Of a DNA stretch of 64,000 nt, positions 26,606-37,636 are shown one piece after another. Made by a program: the position numbers and the translations under genes. The notes under the pieces are model-generated. The model worked only from the letters and a program-made list of their open reading frames with translations. It was not told the origin of the DNA and made no database searches. Source of the stretch: Deuterostichococcus epilithicus (taxonomy: Eukaryota > Chlorophyta > Trebouxiophyceae > Prasiolales > Stichococcaceae); assembly GCA_033439295.1 (NCBI GenBank), contig JAVTLE010000005.1, positions 2,592,501-2,656,500 of the forward strand, written 5' to 3'. Each line of letters begins with the position of its first letter. The stretch's first letter is position 1.

Positions 26606-29600
26606 TTACTGCAGCGGCCCGCAGCACAGTAGCACGTCCTCCACAAGGCCCGCCCCCAGCGCGTGCATCTGCGCCAGCGCCGCGCTCAGATCCGGCACCA
26701 CGACCAGCCGCTGCTGCCGCTTGTCCGCCTGCTTCCCCTTTCCCCTACCCGCCTCCTGCGCCTCGGCCTGAGCCGCCGGCAGCTGCCCGCCGGCCGCTGG
26801 CTTGGCCGCGTGCGCTGTCGCGGGGCTGAACGCCGCCGGCCGCAGCGCGTCTGGGCGCCACTTGACGCCGACGGCGCGGCCGCCGCAGCCGTCCCAGAAG
26901 AAGGCCGCCAGGTGGCCGAAGCGCGCTTCCAGGGCCGCGGCATACACCGCCACGGGGTCGAAGCCCACCAGCAGCTCCCGCCGCAGCCGCCTGGCGCCGC
27001 GGGCGCGCACCACATCTGTGCGCAGCGGACAGGGAGCGCGTCAGGCAACAGGCGGCACAATCGACGAGCAGCGTCGTGTGGATGTCAACAGACCACAAGT
27101 TCCTCTGTGAAAATCTTTTCATTAGTGGAGATAAGATGCAGGCTTCTCTGTGACATGACGACACGGGACTCTGTACTATGATAACAGCAATCAGAATCAC
27201 AGTGTGGATGCATTGGAGTGCACTCCGGAGCGCTGCCGCCGCAATCAGAGGATGTATGCAACAGCAGACGGGCAGCACACCCGCTGGGATGCTGGAGAGC
27301 ACGGCGCGTGCGGCCCTGGGCGGGGCGCCAGACCGCTCGTCGCTGGCCAGGGCGCTGGACGCTTTGGGCGCCGCGGCGGCCGGGTCTGGCAGCAGGCTGT
27401 GCGCAGCCTGCGGGCATGCGCGGAGGTCTCGTACGTCTGGTCGCCAAGGTGGGAGCATTTGGCGTAGCCTGGTGTGACGGGCATGGACTCGGGAACCAGC
27501 CACACAAATTGCCGCCTCGACAAGTTGGGTCGTCTGGGCGCCACATGCTAAGGTGTAGAGCTTAGGCTTTTCAGTGCATGAGCCGCCGCAGCCAGTGGTC
27601 GTCCTGGAGACAGGTGCATGGCAGGTGCGGCAGGGCTGGCAGTCTGCCCGGCAGCGCATGCAGCATAGTTTGGTTTTTCTGCGCACCTGTGGGAGCGCCT
27701 CAGGGCGCAGCGTCAGCAGGGCATCAAAGGCGGCCAGCGGTGTGCGGAAAACTGTCAGCCCGACCTCCTCCGGCTCCGCGTCAGCTGCGCCGCCCGCGAT
27801 GGCCTCCTGCACACGCAACGAGAGACGGATACATCAGAGTCCAGCTGGAGCTGCCCTGCGGCAGGAACCTGAATGCTCCGAGGCCACATGGTTGCTGCCC
27901 CACTGCGGCAGCAGTTTGCGTGGCAGAAGCCGGCAAGACGCACGTTTCCGTTGCATTCTCTACGCAAAACGATGCTGCAGCAGGAGCAAGTGCAAGGCAG
28001 GAGCAGGGGAAGGGGGAGGACGCGGTCATGGGGGGTGCTCAAATTCTATGGGTGTTCATGTCTGTCTGTCATGGCCACCTTGGGCGGCCACTCAGTACGA
28101 GGAATGATTGTCTCATCATTGCACACCACCACAAATTTTGAACAGATAATGCATTGCCAGGTTGCAAGCATGCAAAACGCTTGGCCGGTCCAAGGCAGGC
28201 TGCTTGGGTCTGCAAGCCGGCAGACAGCGGGACAGGCAGACAGTGCCGACACGTGTTCACACCTGCAGGGCGTGCAGGGAGCTCCGCGCACAGGCAAGGA
28301 GCCGCTGCAGTGCTGTGCGCCCCAGGGTGGACTGCACCCAGGGCGCCGCCCTGCCGCCGCTGTAGGGCGCCACGAGCCACATCGCTGGCGCCACGCCCGC
28401 AGCGGTCGCCGCGGCATATGCCTGCAACATCAAACAGTAGCACCATGGTTGACAGGCTGATCATACCACGAGGAGAAGCACGCACTTGAAACGGAACAAC
28501 TGTTCAAAAGTGGCGCAACAGACACAGCGTCCAGAAGACATTGACGAGCAGCAGTCAAGCAACCATTGCCATGAGTCTCAGCACCTGCACAGCTGCGTGT
28601 CTATCTGCTGCCGGCATCTCGGAGGCAGGGTCCACGATGAGCGGCCGCACCGCCCATGGGTGGTTTGCCAGCAGCGCCAGGACTCTGAGGAAGCCTGCCA
28701 CGCGTGACCCTGCCGGAAGATGCACAGCAATTTGAGAACCCTCAAAAGAGCTCTCTCTATCCTTCTCTGGTGTCGAGAGTTTAGACCTAACGAGAGGTTC
28801 TGGGTTGAATAACAGCACAGAGATGATGCTGCTGTGATGCTTGAATGGAAGATCGGGAGAGTTGCCGTGGAATGCCCAAAGCAATCTGCCAGACTACATG
28901 GGTGAGGGAAGGAATGTTACTATTATATTAATTGATGTTGACAGGATCAATCCCAAGAATTGTCTGCTCAGCACAGCGGAGAAATAGGTATAATCATGAG
29001 AGCATCACGCCCTCAATCAGGTCTGTTGAGCTTGATTATTTCTTTTACTCATCATCGCAGACTGTCGTTAGACTGTTTGGCCTTAGGAAGGGCATCCACA
29101 CGCTGGCAGGCACGTAGGGTCCTTAAAGTGAGACAGCTCTGCAAGGCGTGCTACACAGGAACAAATGCCAGGCCAAAAGCAAACTGCTCACCAGGTGGCG
29201 GCAGGGTAGACGGCCCGGTGAACGCAGCGGCTGCCAGCAGCTCGGCGGCCTCCGCCGCAACCATGCCGCTGAACATGTGGGCGGCCAGCCAGCGGGCCGC
29301 CAGCGCAGCGACCGCAACAAAGGCGGGCGCCTCGGCCGCGAGCGCCGCCACCAGGCCATGGTGTGCCGCCCGCTGCGGCAGCGTGGGCGTCGTGCGCGCA
29401 GTGGACACCATCGCTGCGGCNCCGGCGCCANCCCCGCCGTCCTGGGCGCCGCCGGCGCTGGCGCTGCGGGCCATCGCCTCGTCCCTGCATTGTGATGCAG
29501 CGCTGGGAGCCATCAGGCAATGTTCACGTCATAGATGGAGGGTATGACATATTGACAGGTCAGAGATGTTGCGTTGATACTTGAGCGAAAGATCAGAAGT

Positions 29601-32600
29601 TGTGCCAGGGTCCAGCTAAACTAACCTGCCAGCCCTGGCATCACCCCGCTCACCCGTGACCAACAGGGGTTGATGTGCCTGGATCTTACGGGAGGCTGCA
29701 AGGAGGAGGATGCTCCGCAGCCTCTGCTTTGACCAGGCGTGGTGACGCATCACGTTTCATGCAAGGACCCTTTTTGCGCAGGGGACATAGACTGCTCAGC
29801 ACAGCGGAGAAATAGGTATAATCATGAGAGCATCGCGCCCTCAATCAGGTCTGTTGAGCTTGATTATTTCTTTTACTCATCATCGCAGCCTCGTCCGCAT
29901 CCCGCGATCCCCCACAGCACCAATCGCCAGGTCCACAACGCCCCTCCCCCAGAAGGCACTGTCATAATTGCTGGAATTCAGGATCCGCTGCTGGAATCAA
30001 AAGTCCGCTCCACGCAGCGCTGTCATGGAGGTAACGTGCAGCACCTGGTGGACCACAGCAGCAGGCGGAAGGCGAAGCCGTCCGACAGCACGTCCACGCA
30101 GTCCTCAGACGCCGAGGCGGCCACCCCAAAGGAGGAGCCCAGCGTCTCCGCCAGCTGGCAGCCGAGCGCCGCCTTGACCTTGCGGAACGCGGCCTCCTCC
30201 GCCGGCCAGCGGCCTGGCGTGCAGCAGCACCGCGGTGAGGAGGGGCAGGCTTCGGTGGGGTGTCTAGATCTTCAGCGGCAGTGTGCACACCGGCACTCGC
30301 AGTGTGCAGCGCCTCGACATTAACGAGCCGCCAGCACGTGCAATCTCAGGGCTGATCAGGGCTGACCTTGCAGCCGCCATCGGGCAGGCAGACTTAAGAA
30401 CATAAAGCCTACACAGTCTTCACAGCAGGTTCAATGGCAACAGTGCTCACCCGAGCCCTCCAGGTGCACGAGCAGCTCCACCGGGTCCAGGCAGCGCGGC
30501 ACGGCGGCGGCACTGTCAGCAGCGCCGCCGGCGTGCGCCAGAGGGTGTGGCTGCGGCGGCAGCGGCGCCGTGTGCCGCGACGCTGCGCCCAGTGGCTGCA
30601 CCGCCGTGATGCGCAGCGTCAGGTCCGCCAACCTCCGCAGCTGCTTGCCCAGCTTGTCCGTCGCCGCCTCAAGCTGCCTGCGGGGAGGACGCAGGCGTTC
30701 GTGATTCACTCAACAGGCTTTAATGATCGAGCCTGGTATAGATTTGTAATCGCAGCTGCAGCAGCTGGCGGCATGCCGTCATTAACATCTTATCGTATGC
30801 TGAATTGCAGCGCAAACAGCAAGACCACCAGTGAGACGGCAGCAACAAGTCCGGCAGCGGCAGCGGTGTTCGAACCAACGAGTGCTGGCTGCGGGACAGC
30901 ATCGCCCTCAACGACACGAGGCTCACCTGCTGGCGGCCACGGCATCACTGAGGTCGCCGTCGGCCGGCAGCAGCGCGCCGTCCAGAATGCCGCCGTACGT
31001 CTGAATCGACGCGCCGAGAGGCAGGTGGCGTCGCAGCGCATACGCCAGCAGTTCGTCGACGATGAGGTGGCGCTCGCCGGGGGGCACCTCCCACACCACC
31101 GCCTCCGCAATGCTGCCGTCCTGCGGTGCGGCATGGAGGACCACATCAGTACACTTTCGCCACAGCAAGGCATGCATGACGGACCAGCAGTTGCGAACCG
31201 CTGAATGCAACACCGTTGAAAGGGTTCTGCTGGGGGAGGCTGGTGGCTGTGAAACTGCCAAAGAAGAGACCGGGCGACTGCAGCAATGAACCCAGAGCAC
31301 AGCTGTGGCGCGCGAGGCCAGCAGGGTGGCAGGGCGCGCACCGGGAAGCGACGAAGCTCGGCCTTGTCGCCCCAGAAGGCACGGAAGTTGGCGGCGGCCG
31401 CGGCGTCCTCTGCGGCCGGGCCCATGTCCACCGGCCGCCCCGCCGCCGCCGGGTCCAGCGTGACGCCCAGCAGCACCTGAGTAGCAGCATGAGAGAGTAC
31501 AGTCTCTGTACCAATTCGATCAGCCTGCCAGACATGCAGCACATTGTGGAAGGGCAGCGCGAGACTTGGCAGGGATGGACAGCCGGCCACGTGAGCAGGA
31601 GGGTCCAGCATTGCCGGTGTGTGCGCACCTCGTCAGTGGCTACGCTGGGCACGCCCTTGGCGGGCCGCGTGGGAGCCGCCGGCCGCCGCAGCGCCCGCAC
31701 CAGCAGCGCCCGCGTGCCGAGCGCGCGGCATGCGATACGTTCCACCTCGGCATCTTGAGCCCTGTCAAACACCCACCATGGTCGCTCTGGACGCTATGAC
31801 CTCAGACACTACAACAGCAGATCCAAGAGATCTCGAGATGAGAGACCCTGAAAGCAGCTCCTGGCTGCTGAAGTGAGGTCGATGGCCTGATCAGATGCGC
31901 AGATGTTGGGGGCGCGGTAAGCAGGCGCGCTCATTAAGCACGAGCGACTGCCCATATGCCCCCTGACTTTCGTCTCGGCTCCGGTTAAATACACGCTAGC
32001 CTCATTGCCCGAAGGCTGGCTACATGCGAGTATGCAGCCTTGGAATGGTCTTGCAGAGATTCAGACTGAGAGAGGAACTGCCGGCTGACATGGCGCATGC
32101 ACATTAAAGTCTTGATCGAATGTTTTAACGACATGCAATCACCTCCAGGTTGGCTCATCTGACGTGGCGAGTGCAGCCTTGCCAGACGCTGGCAGCGTGA
32201 CGCGGACGACGCAGTCAAAGGCGAGCGGCGGGCCATGATGCGCCAAGAAGGCCGCGTCGAAGGCATCCTCGGATGTCGACAGGCTGTCCAGCAGCCGCAC
32301 TGTGCGCCGCGCTGCCTGCTGCGCCTGTGAATTAGATGTAGAATGTTGTAAGAAAGCATGTATCTGACTGGGGTTGCAGCGCAATGCATACAGGCAAGTC
32401 CTTCCGAGAGCAAGGCCCCTGGGGCAGGCTGTCCGGTTCGAGCTCACTAAGCTGCAGCTCAGTTGCAGCTTCCTCGCAACAGCTATGCCGGACAGCGCTA
32501 TGACAGCAAGCTGAGGAACTTGAATTGCTCAAGGGAGGAAAAGGGAAGAGGCACACTCACATGCTGAAGCGAGCTGCGGGTGACGTCCTGCATGACGTTC

Positions 32601-34965
32601 AGCCAGCCGCTGGCGTCGACGAATGCAACGTCGAAGGCCCTCCGGAATGCCATGGATGGCGGCGGTGGAGGGAGGTCGGACGCACCAGCCTCGCCGCGAG
32701 CCATGAACAGGCTTTTGTCAAAGGTGCGTGGCTCCGACAGCGAGGCGAGCACGGCGCGCATCAGCTGTGGCGCCGTCATTGCTGGTGACTGCAGTGAGAA
32801 GGCAAGTGCAAAGTCAGATGAGCAACTGTGAAAGAGAAGGCGCTCTTCAGCATGAGAACAATCACATGCTGAGGCATATCGTGATGGAGGCGTCATTGCA
32901 GGCTGCTATGTAGCTGTATTGTGCTGTCATCGCCACAATAAAGTTTTGACGAAAAAGATATTCAGAATAGTGCAAGCAGCGGTGCGGTCAGCAGTCAAAA
33001 CTTACCAGGGTGGTGCGCTGGTGCAGGTGCGCTGCCAGCATGGAGAGGTGGAAGCCGGTTACACCGTCTGGCTGTTTGGCGAAGTCCTGCTGCCGCGCCC
33101 AGGAGCGCAGCAGCGCCAGCGCATCGGGCAGCCGCGGCAGCGCAGCGCATGCCGCCTGCAGCTGCGCCGCATGCCTGGCCAGCAGCGCATCCTGCACAGC
33201 GATCAGGCACAGGTTGTCAAAATCTGTGCGACTTTGGTGTAGGGTGGCGCACAGTTGATCAAGGGTGCCTCATAAAGATTGCGTTCAGCAGGCGAGTCTC
33301 GCGTGGCTGCGATGGCAGCCCTGTTAATGCTGTTGTGACAGCAGCTTTGCTTGGGGGAGACAGCAAGACGCGCCTGGAGGATGCTGGTGTTGTAGTGGGG
33401 CGTCGGCACAGTCTCCGGCTTCTCTGAGGGCTGTGCTGCAGCATCTGCTGCTGCGGCTGGCGCGGCAGAAGCTGTGGAGGACAGGATGCTGCGCACTGCA
33501 TTTGCATCCGGCGCCAGCTTGCGCAGCTGCAGCATCTGCGGGTCGCAGGTAGGAAGCAGCCGCAGCGCGGTTGTCGGCCCGTCTGCCTTGATGCTGTTGA
33601 TGAGCAGCGTCGGCTTCCTGTGACAGCAGCAGCAGCACATTTCAGGTGAGGGAGCTGCTCCAATGAAAACTGTGTCATCACATCATGATGACGAAATGCA
33701 CAGCAGATGTTCAGCAGACTTGATAAGCACAGCGTGCTGGAGGGCATTCTCAGGCGAAGCAACCACCTATGCTGACACCTGGGGTTCTTCAAGAATGCAT
33801 CATGAGCACAGCATTCCAGCATTAAAATCTGCCACCTTGCATCGTTGTTGAAGCAGGCCCACTGCTGGTCCGCAAAGCCAGGGTGCTTGGCCAGCTGCTG
33901 CGACAGCGCCGTCAAATAGGCGGCGCGCTTGGCATGGTAGCGGTGGTTCAGGTGGTCCTTGTGCTCAAAGCAGGCCGCAGGCATCTGGACGGCGACATCG
34001 ACGGTGTTGGAAGTGCGCATGGCAGAGCGCGTGGCGTGCCCGCCGATGATACTGACGCTGGCGGGTGGCGCGAAGGGCAGCGGCTTCTGCAGGGTCAGCA
34101 GCCTCGAACTCAGTGGTGATCAGGGTGTCGGTGGCCAATGCAGAGGGTGGGCAATAACTGCAACGTGAATGCTGTCTGGTGCAGTGACCGGCATGGCCGA
34201 AGGAATTGGCATATTAAAGCGGTGAAGTAGAACGGAGAGGCATGCACGCAGAGGTGCGCACCACTCACCGCCTCCTTCGCAAAGCCGGTTGCCGCTGCAA
34301 AGCCCTTGATCTTTGAGGGCGCCACCTGCAGTGAGAGCACAGCACACCCATTCAGCAATGCGTGAGTGATGTGACATTCTGCTGTGGTGGAGTCCAGTGG
34401 TCACCGAGGCTCGATTGTGTGTTAGGTTGGGGCACACAATGTGAGGAAAGCGTGATCCGGGTGGCAGAAGCCGGCACCTTCGGAAAAGGCTCACCTCTCG
34501 TCTGGGCAGGCCCATGAGGATGTCTGTGAGCTCCGCAACTGTGGAGTGCACTGCGCCTGTCGCATCCTCGACTCGCACCTCGCTGAGCAGCTCCCGCAAC
34601 TGCACAGGCGGCGGCAGAAGAGACGTCAGGAATGTGTTGAAGCATCTCGCAGATCATCTCGCAGATGGTCAAGCAAGCAGCAAGCACACTGAGCTGCATC
34701 TGCTGGTGTTGTGCAGCTACACAATAAGGTCAGCCGGCGCAGCGCTCACCTGCAGCTGCGCAAAGGTCGAGGTGCTGGTCATGCCAGGCGCGCGGACGTC
34801 TGCAGCCTGGAGGCCGCGCGCCGTCGCTTCTGGTTGCTGTGAGGCCACATGAGGGTGCCTGGGCGCAGTCTTGCCGTTCTTGTGCAGCCGGCCGCCATCA
34901 TTGCGGTCGCCGGACGTGTTTGGCAATGCCTCATCCGCACCCTCAGGCCGCTGTCGCTTGGCCAT
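26606..34965 (-). CDS. NOL6: Nucleolar protein 6 (NOL6/Nrap/UTP22 family)
   Basis: SSU-processome component needed for small-subunit rRNA maturation in the nucleolus. The start is at 34965 (MAKRQRPEGADEALPNTSGD). Early minus-strand exons are 34965-34750 and 34599-34495, followed by VAPSKIKGFAAATGFAKEA and LPFAPPASVSIIGG. Then come VDVAVQMPAACFEHKDHLNH and RYHAKRAAYLTALSQQL, the Nrap nucleotidyltransferase-like core. Further on: LPDALALLRSWARQQDF with GFHLSMLAAHL near 33100, then EDCVDVLSDGFAFRLLLWST near 30060. The exon 29484-29192 gives AALAARWLAAHMFSG, followed by VAGFLRVLALLANHPWAVRP and LIVDPASEM from 28709 down. The stop is at 26606. Two ambiguous bases (29421, 29431) sit in the 29484-29192 exon. 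Introns 29485-30044 and 28710-29191 each contain one snoRNA copy in the sense direction. Family is firm; not every exon edge was resolved. Confidence 0.9.
28964..29060 (-). ncRNA. C/D-box snoRNA, copy A (intron of NOL6)
   Basis: Read on the minus strand, the 97-nt unit starts CTGCG, then C box ATGATGA (29055-29049), and ends with D box CTGA (28971-28968) followed by GCAG, which pairs with the starting CTGC as a terminal stem. An internal D' box CTGA (29020-29017) follows a guide (29035-29023) whose 13 nt are perfectly complementary to CTGTTGAGCTTGA, part of the conserved large-subunit rRNA stretch after GAAGACCC. By the box+5 rule the target is the G of CUG. A C'-like TGATG lies just downstream of D'. 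It lies in the sense direction in intron 28710-29191, about 250 nt from the acceptor, and would be released from the host intron. The box and stem pattern is seen; the modification is inferred. Confidence 0.82.
29792..29888 (-). ncRNA. C/D-box snoRNA, copy B (adjacent intron of NOL6)
   Basis: Same 97-nt unit as copy A with one difference (29835 against 29007), lying 828 bp away in intron 29485-30044. The C box is at 29883-29877, D box at 29799-29796, D' at 29848-29845 and the rRNA-complementary guide at 29863-29851, all identical to copy A. The one change turns the C'-like TGATG of copy A into CGATG. Similarity stops exactly at the terminal stem on both sides; the surrounding intron sequence is unrelated. 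Both copies are in the sense direction of the host. Confidence 0.82.
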
Positions 34966-35496
34966 GAGAGGAGGGCAGCTCAGTGATGCAGTATCACGGC
35001 GATCATCTAAGAACCAGCAAGACACAAGCTCTGATCGTCAATCGTTGCTGGCGGCTGCTCTCGGAAGTGGCTCGATCGTTGTTCAAACTGGGAGACGCGG
35101 CGCGATCACGGTCCACCGGCCAGCGCGCAGCGTTTCAGCAGATTCCGAAGACGAATATGGTAGATGTCGCAAGCAAGGAATGAGACCTGTTGCTGAGTGC
35201 GGCCGCCTTTGGTCTCGTTCAAGCGAGGGTTGAACAGCTTGCTGCGCACTCCCCTTTGCAAAAGCTGCAATCAATGCATGCTTCATCTGTTGCAAAGCCA
35301 TTGCCATCTCACAAAAGCCCACATCAAAGTGCGCCACATGAGATCTTACAATCTAGCACAGGCACGGCTGGCTATCTTGTCCGGTTTCATTGTCTTCGAT
35401 CCTCAGCCAGATACCAACACCGTCTGCTTCATAATTGCGCAGCTTCCTGTGCATTTGTGAAGCTCCTCTGATGCCAATTACTGAAATGTGTTGGCA
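34966..35496. promoter_or_regulatory. Divergent promoter region NOL6/unknown gene
   Basis: About 530 bp between opposite start codons. Moderately AT-rich with no recognisable element. Confidence 0.4.
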
Positions 35497-36705
35497 ATGA
35501 GGAGGGCCTGGGCCAGAGCATCACGCTACGTTAGGGAGGACCTCAGGGAAATCCTGTCTCCGTCGTCGCTACCAGACCCTCCTGGCACCGCTTCTGAGCG
35601 GCGCCTTTCGTTCCTGGAGCTGCGGCAGGTACACCATAAACATTAAATCACGATTCACAACGCCATGACTCTCGCAACCCAATGGACCGATGCCGCAGCC
35701 TTGAGACTTGACTGTGCCCACCGCCGTGCAGATCGGCCGCAGCGCATGGGAAGACTACCTCAAATCCTGGAGGACTGAGCCGCACGAGAAGGTCGAAGAC
35801 GAAAAATCCCATCAGGCGGGCAGCCCGGCAGACGGCCCGGCAGATGGCCCCAGCGACGCCGGGCAATTTCGAGAGGATTTCGGTAGGCATGAATTGAATG
35901 AGTTGAGGGCAAATGCCTGTCCCCGTGATTGCGTATGCATCCCAATTGGTCGACTCTGCAGAACGACCAGAACTCAACGGCTTTCATGAATGCGCCTCAG
36001 CTCCGTAGTAGCCACTTGTGCACGCCTGCAGCCGCGGCAGCGCGGGGCGGCGCGGAGCAGCTGCGGCCCTACCTGCAGCGCATGTACGCCGAGCGGCTGG
36101 CGGCGCTGCAGGACGCCGGCCGCGCCTTCGTGGATGGCTACAAGGTCGGGGTGGAGCAGTCCAAGGCGGACTCGCTCATCGAGGACATGGCGAATAAGTT
36201 TTGGCGCCAGACCGCGCCTGACGGCAGTCCGGCGGCCGAGCCGGGATCTGGGATGGCGGAACAGAATACCGCCAAGCTGACGGCGGCCGAGTCTTCGACG
36301 GCGGCGGCTGAACGCCGAATTGCGTCAGTGGAAGCTGAGGGGCCGGCAGCCGGGCGAGCAGCGGCGGCGGCAGCGGACGAGGGGCGGCCGGGCAGGATGC
36401 AACACTTGCTGCAGCAGCCGCCAGCAGGAGAGCCCCACAGGCAGCAGCGAGGCTCGGCAGACGGGCAGTCGGAGCGTGGCCGACCGCCGGATATACCAAC
36501 AGGTCACAGAGCAGACTCAGAAGCAGCTCCAGCAGGTCGGCCGCCGGATGTGCCTCTGCAGCAGCCGGCAGAGAGCTCATCAGGAGCCGAGCTGCAGGAT
36601 GAGGCTGCAGCTTTGCATGACGCATCGAGGCAGCTGGCGGAGGATGTGCAGTCACGGACCGGAGGAATCCCTGTAAACAGATTCAGACACGAAGAGCAGA
36701 TATGA
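35497..36705 (+). CDS. Unrecognised protein with Ala/Gln-rich C-terminal half
   Basis: Three exons (35497-35628, 35732-35882, 36032-36705) join in phase to 318 residues. The start ATG at 35497 opens MRRAWARASRYVREDLREIL, basic and amphipathic, which could be a mitochondrial presequence. Exon 2 gives IGRSAWEDYLKSWRTEPHEK, then an acidic Pro/Gly-rich linker with a short repeated PADGPADGP. Exon 3 begins with a likely helical block, EQLRPYLQRMYAERLAALQD and GYKVGVEQSKADSLIEDMA, then becomes Ala/Gln/Glu-rich, probably disordered or coiled coil. I do not recognise the family. The first half looks genuinely coding; the long tail is less certain because an internal donor could end exon 3 early. Confidence 0.6.
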
Positions 36706-37636
36706 GGGGCACTTGCGCCGGTGAGGAAGCGTGCGGATGGCTTGCAGATTTGACTGGTTGATCATCATTTTGTTCGGTCAGCGTGCATAGGTGTCCAAGG
36801 TTTGCAGGAGTCTTGGTGTCACACCAACGTCGCCTACCTTGCTCGAGCTCAACAAGCAAATCCATCCGCCCCAGTTGTTGCACAGCCCGTCAAAACCTAA
36901 GCCTGCGCTGAGTCTCACACCCACAAGGGGATGAAAGGGAGTCTACGCATAAACAACTCCCCTTGCCTCCCTCTGTAAGCCCCATTACGAAGCAGGAATA
37001 TCATGATGATTTGCTGAAAATTCCTCCTAGAACCCGTCGCGTGGTCTGCAGCTCAGCTCTGCACCCCATCCTGAAAGTGACACGTTTGCATTGACCAGCA
37101 GGCAGCACGTACGACCTCGGCACAGCGTCTCTCAAACTCGTAACGCCGCTGCAGCCATCAGTCGCACGTCTCTTGCAGTCCGTTGATGGCAGGCATTCGC
37201 CAGACATCCACACTTACGCGACGATGGTAAGTCAGCGCGCATGCAGCCCCTTGGCGAGAGCTGACGTCTCGCAGGCTTCGTCTTGTCTGTGTCGTCTCAG
37301 TCAGTGGTTGCATACCCTTTCAATTGCGCTGCTGCCGCTATGTTCTGGCAGAGTTAATCGACTGGCGTAGGGCTGACCCCTTGCCGTGTGTGCTGCGCAG
37401 ACGGTCGCAAAGCGAACGTGGTCTTTCAACAAGAAGTGGCCGGTCTTCTTTCAGGTGTGCATGCGCCGCTCTGTCGCTGTATGACCATTCCACGAGCAGT
37501 GGTTGGTTTGCACCTGTTTGCCTTGTGCGACCTGTGACCAGGTGCACTGATGCCGCCGCAGCCAGCGTGAGCGATCCGGGCGTAGACAGCATCTTCTTTC
37601 CTCAGCAGCCAGCCCACGCGAGTTTGAGGGGACAGC
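36706..37636. other. Intergenic with possible exon-like pieces upstream of L-aspartate oxidase
   Basis: Two stretches look spliced. One ends ...ACGATG|GTAAGT near 37227. The other, about 37401-37454 between CGCAG and GTGTGC, would read TVAKRTWSFNKKWPVFFQ after that ATG. They may be 5' UTR exons of the downstream gene or a tiny separate gene. Nothing else was recognised. Confidence 0.3.

Noticed and set aside
28964-29888. The duplicated 97-bp unit as a MITE or introner-like element
   Set aside because: No target-site duplication is visible, and the 4-bp inverted ends are better explained as the terminal stem of a C/D snoRNA with all boxes in place.
33640-33840. GTGATGA and ATGATGC with CTGA in another NOL6 intron, considered as a third snoRNA
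   Set aside because: Either the boxes are only about 30 nt apart or the C box is imperfect, with no terminal stem and no guide I could match.
37001-37090. ATGATGA followed by CTGA on the plus strand near 37005-37075
   Set aside because: No pairing of the flanks and no rRNA complementarity recognised.
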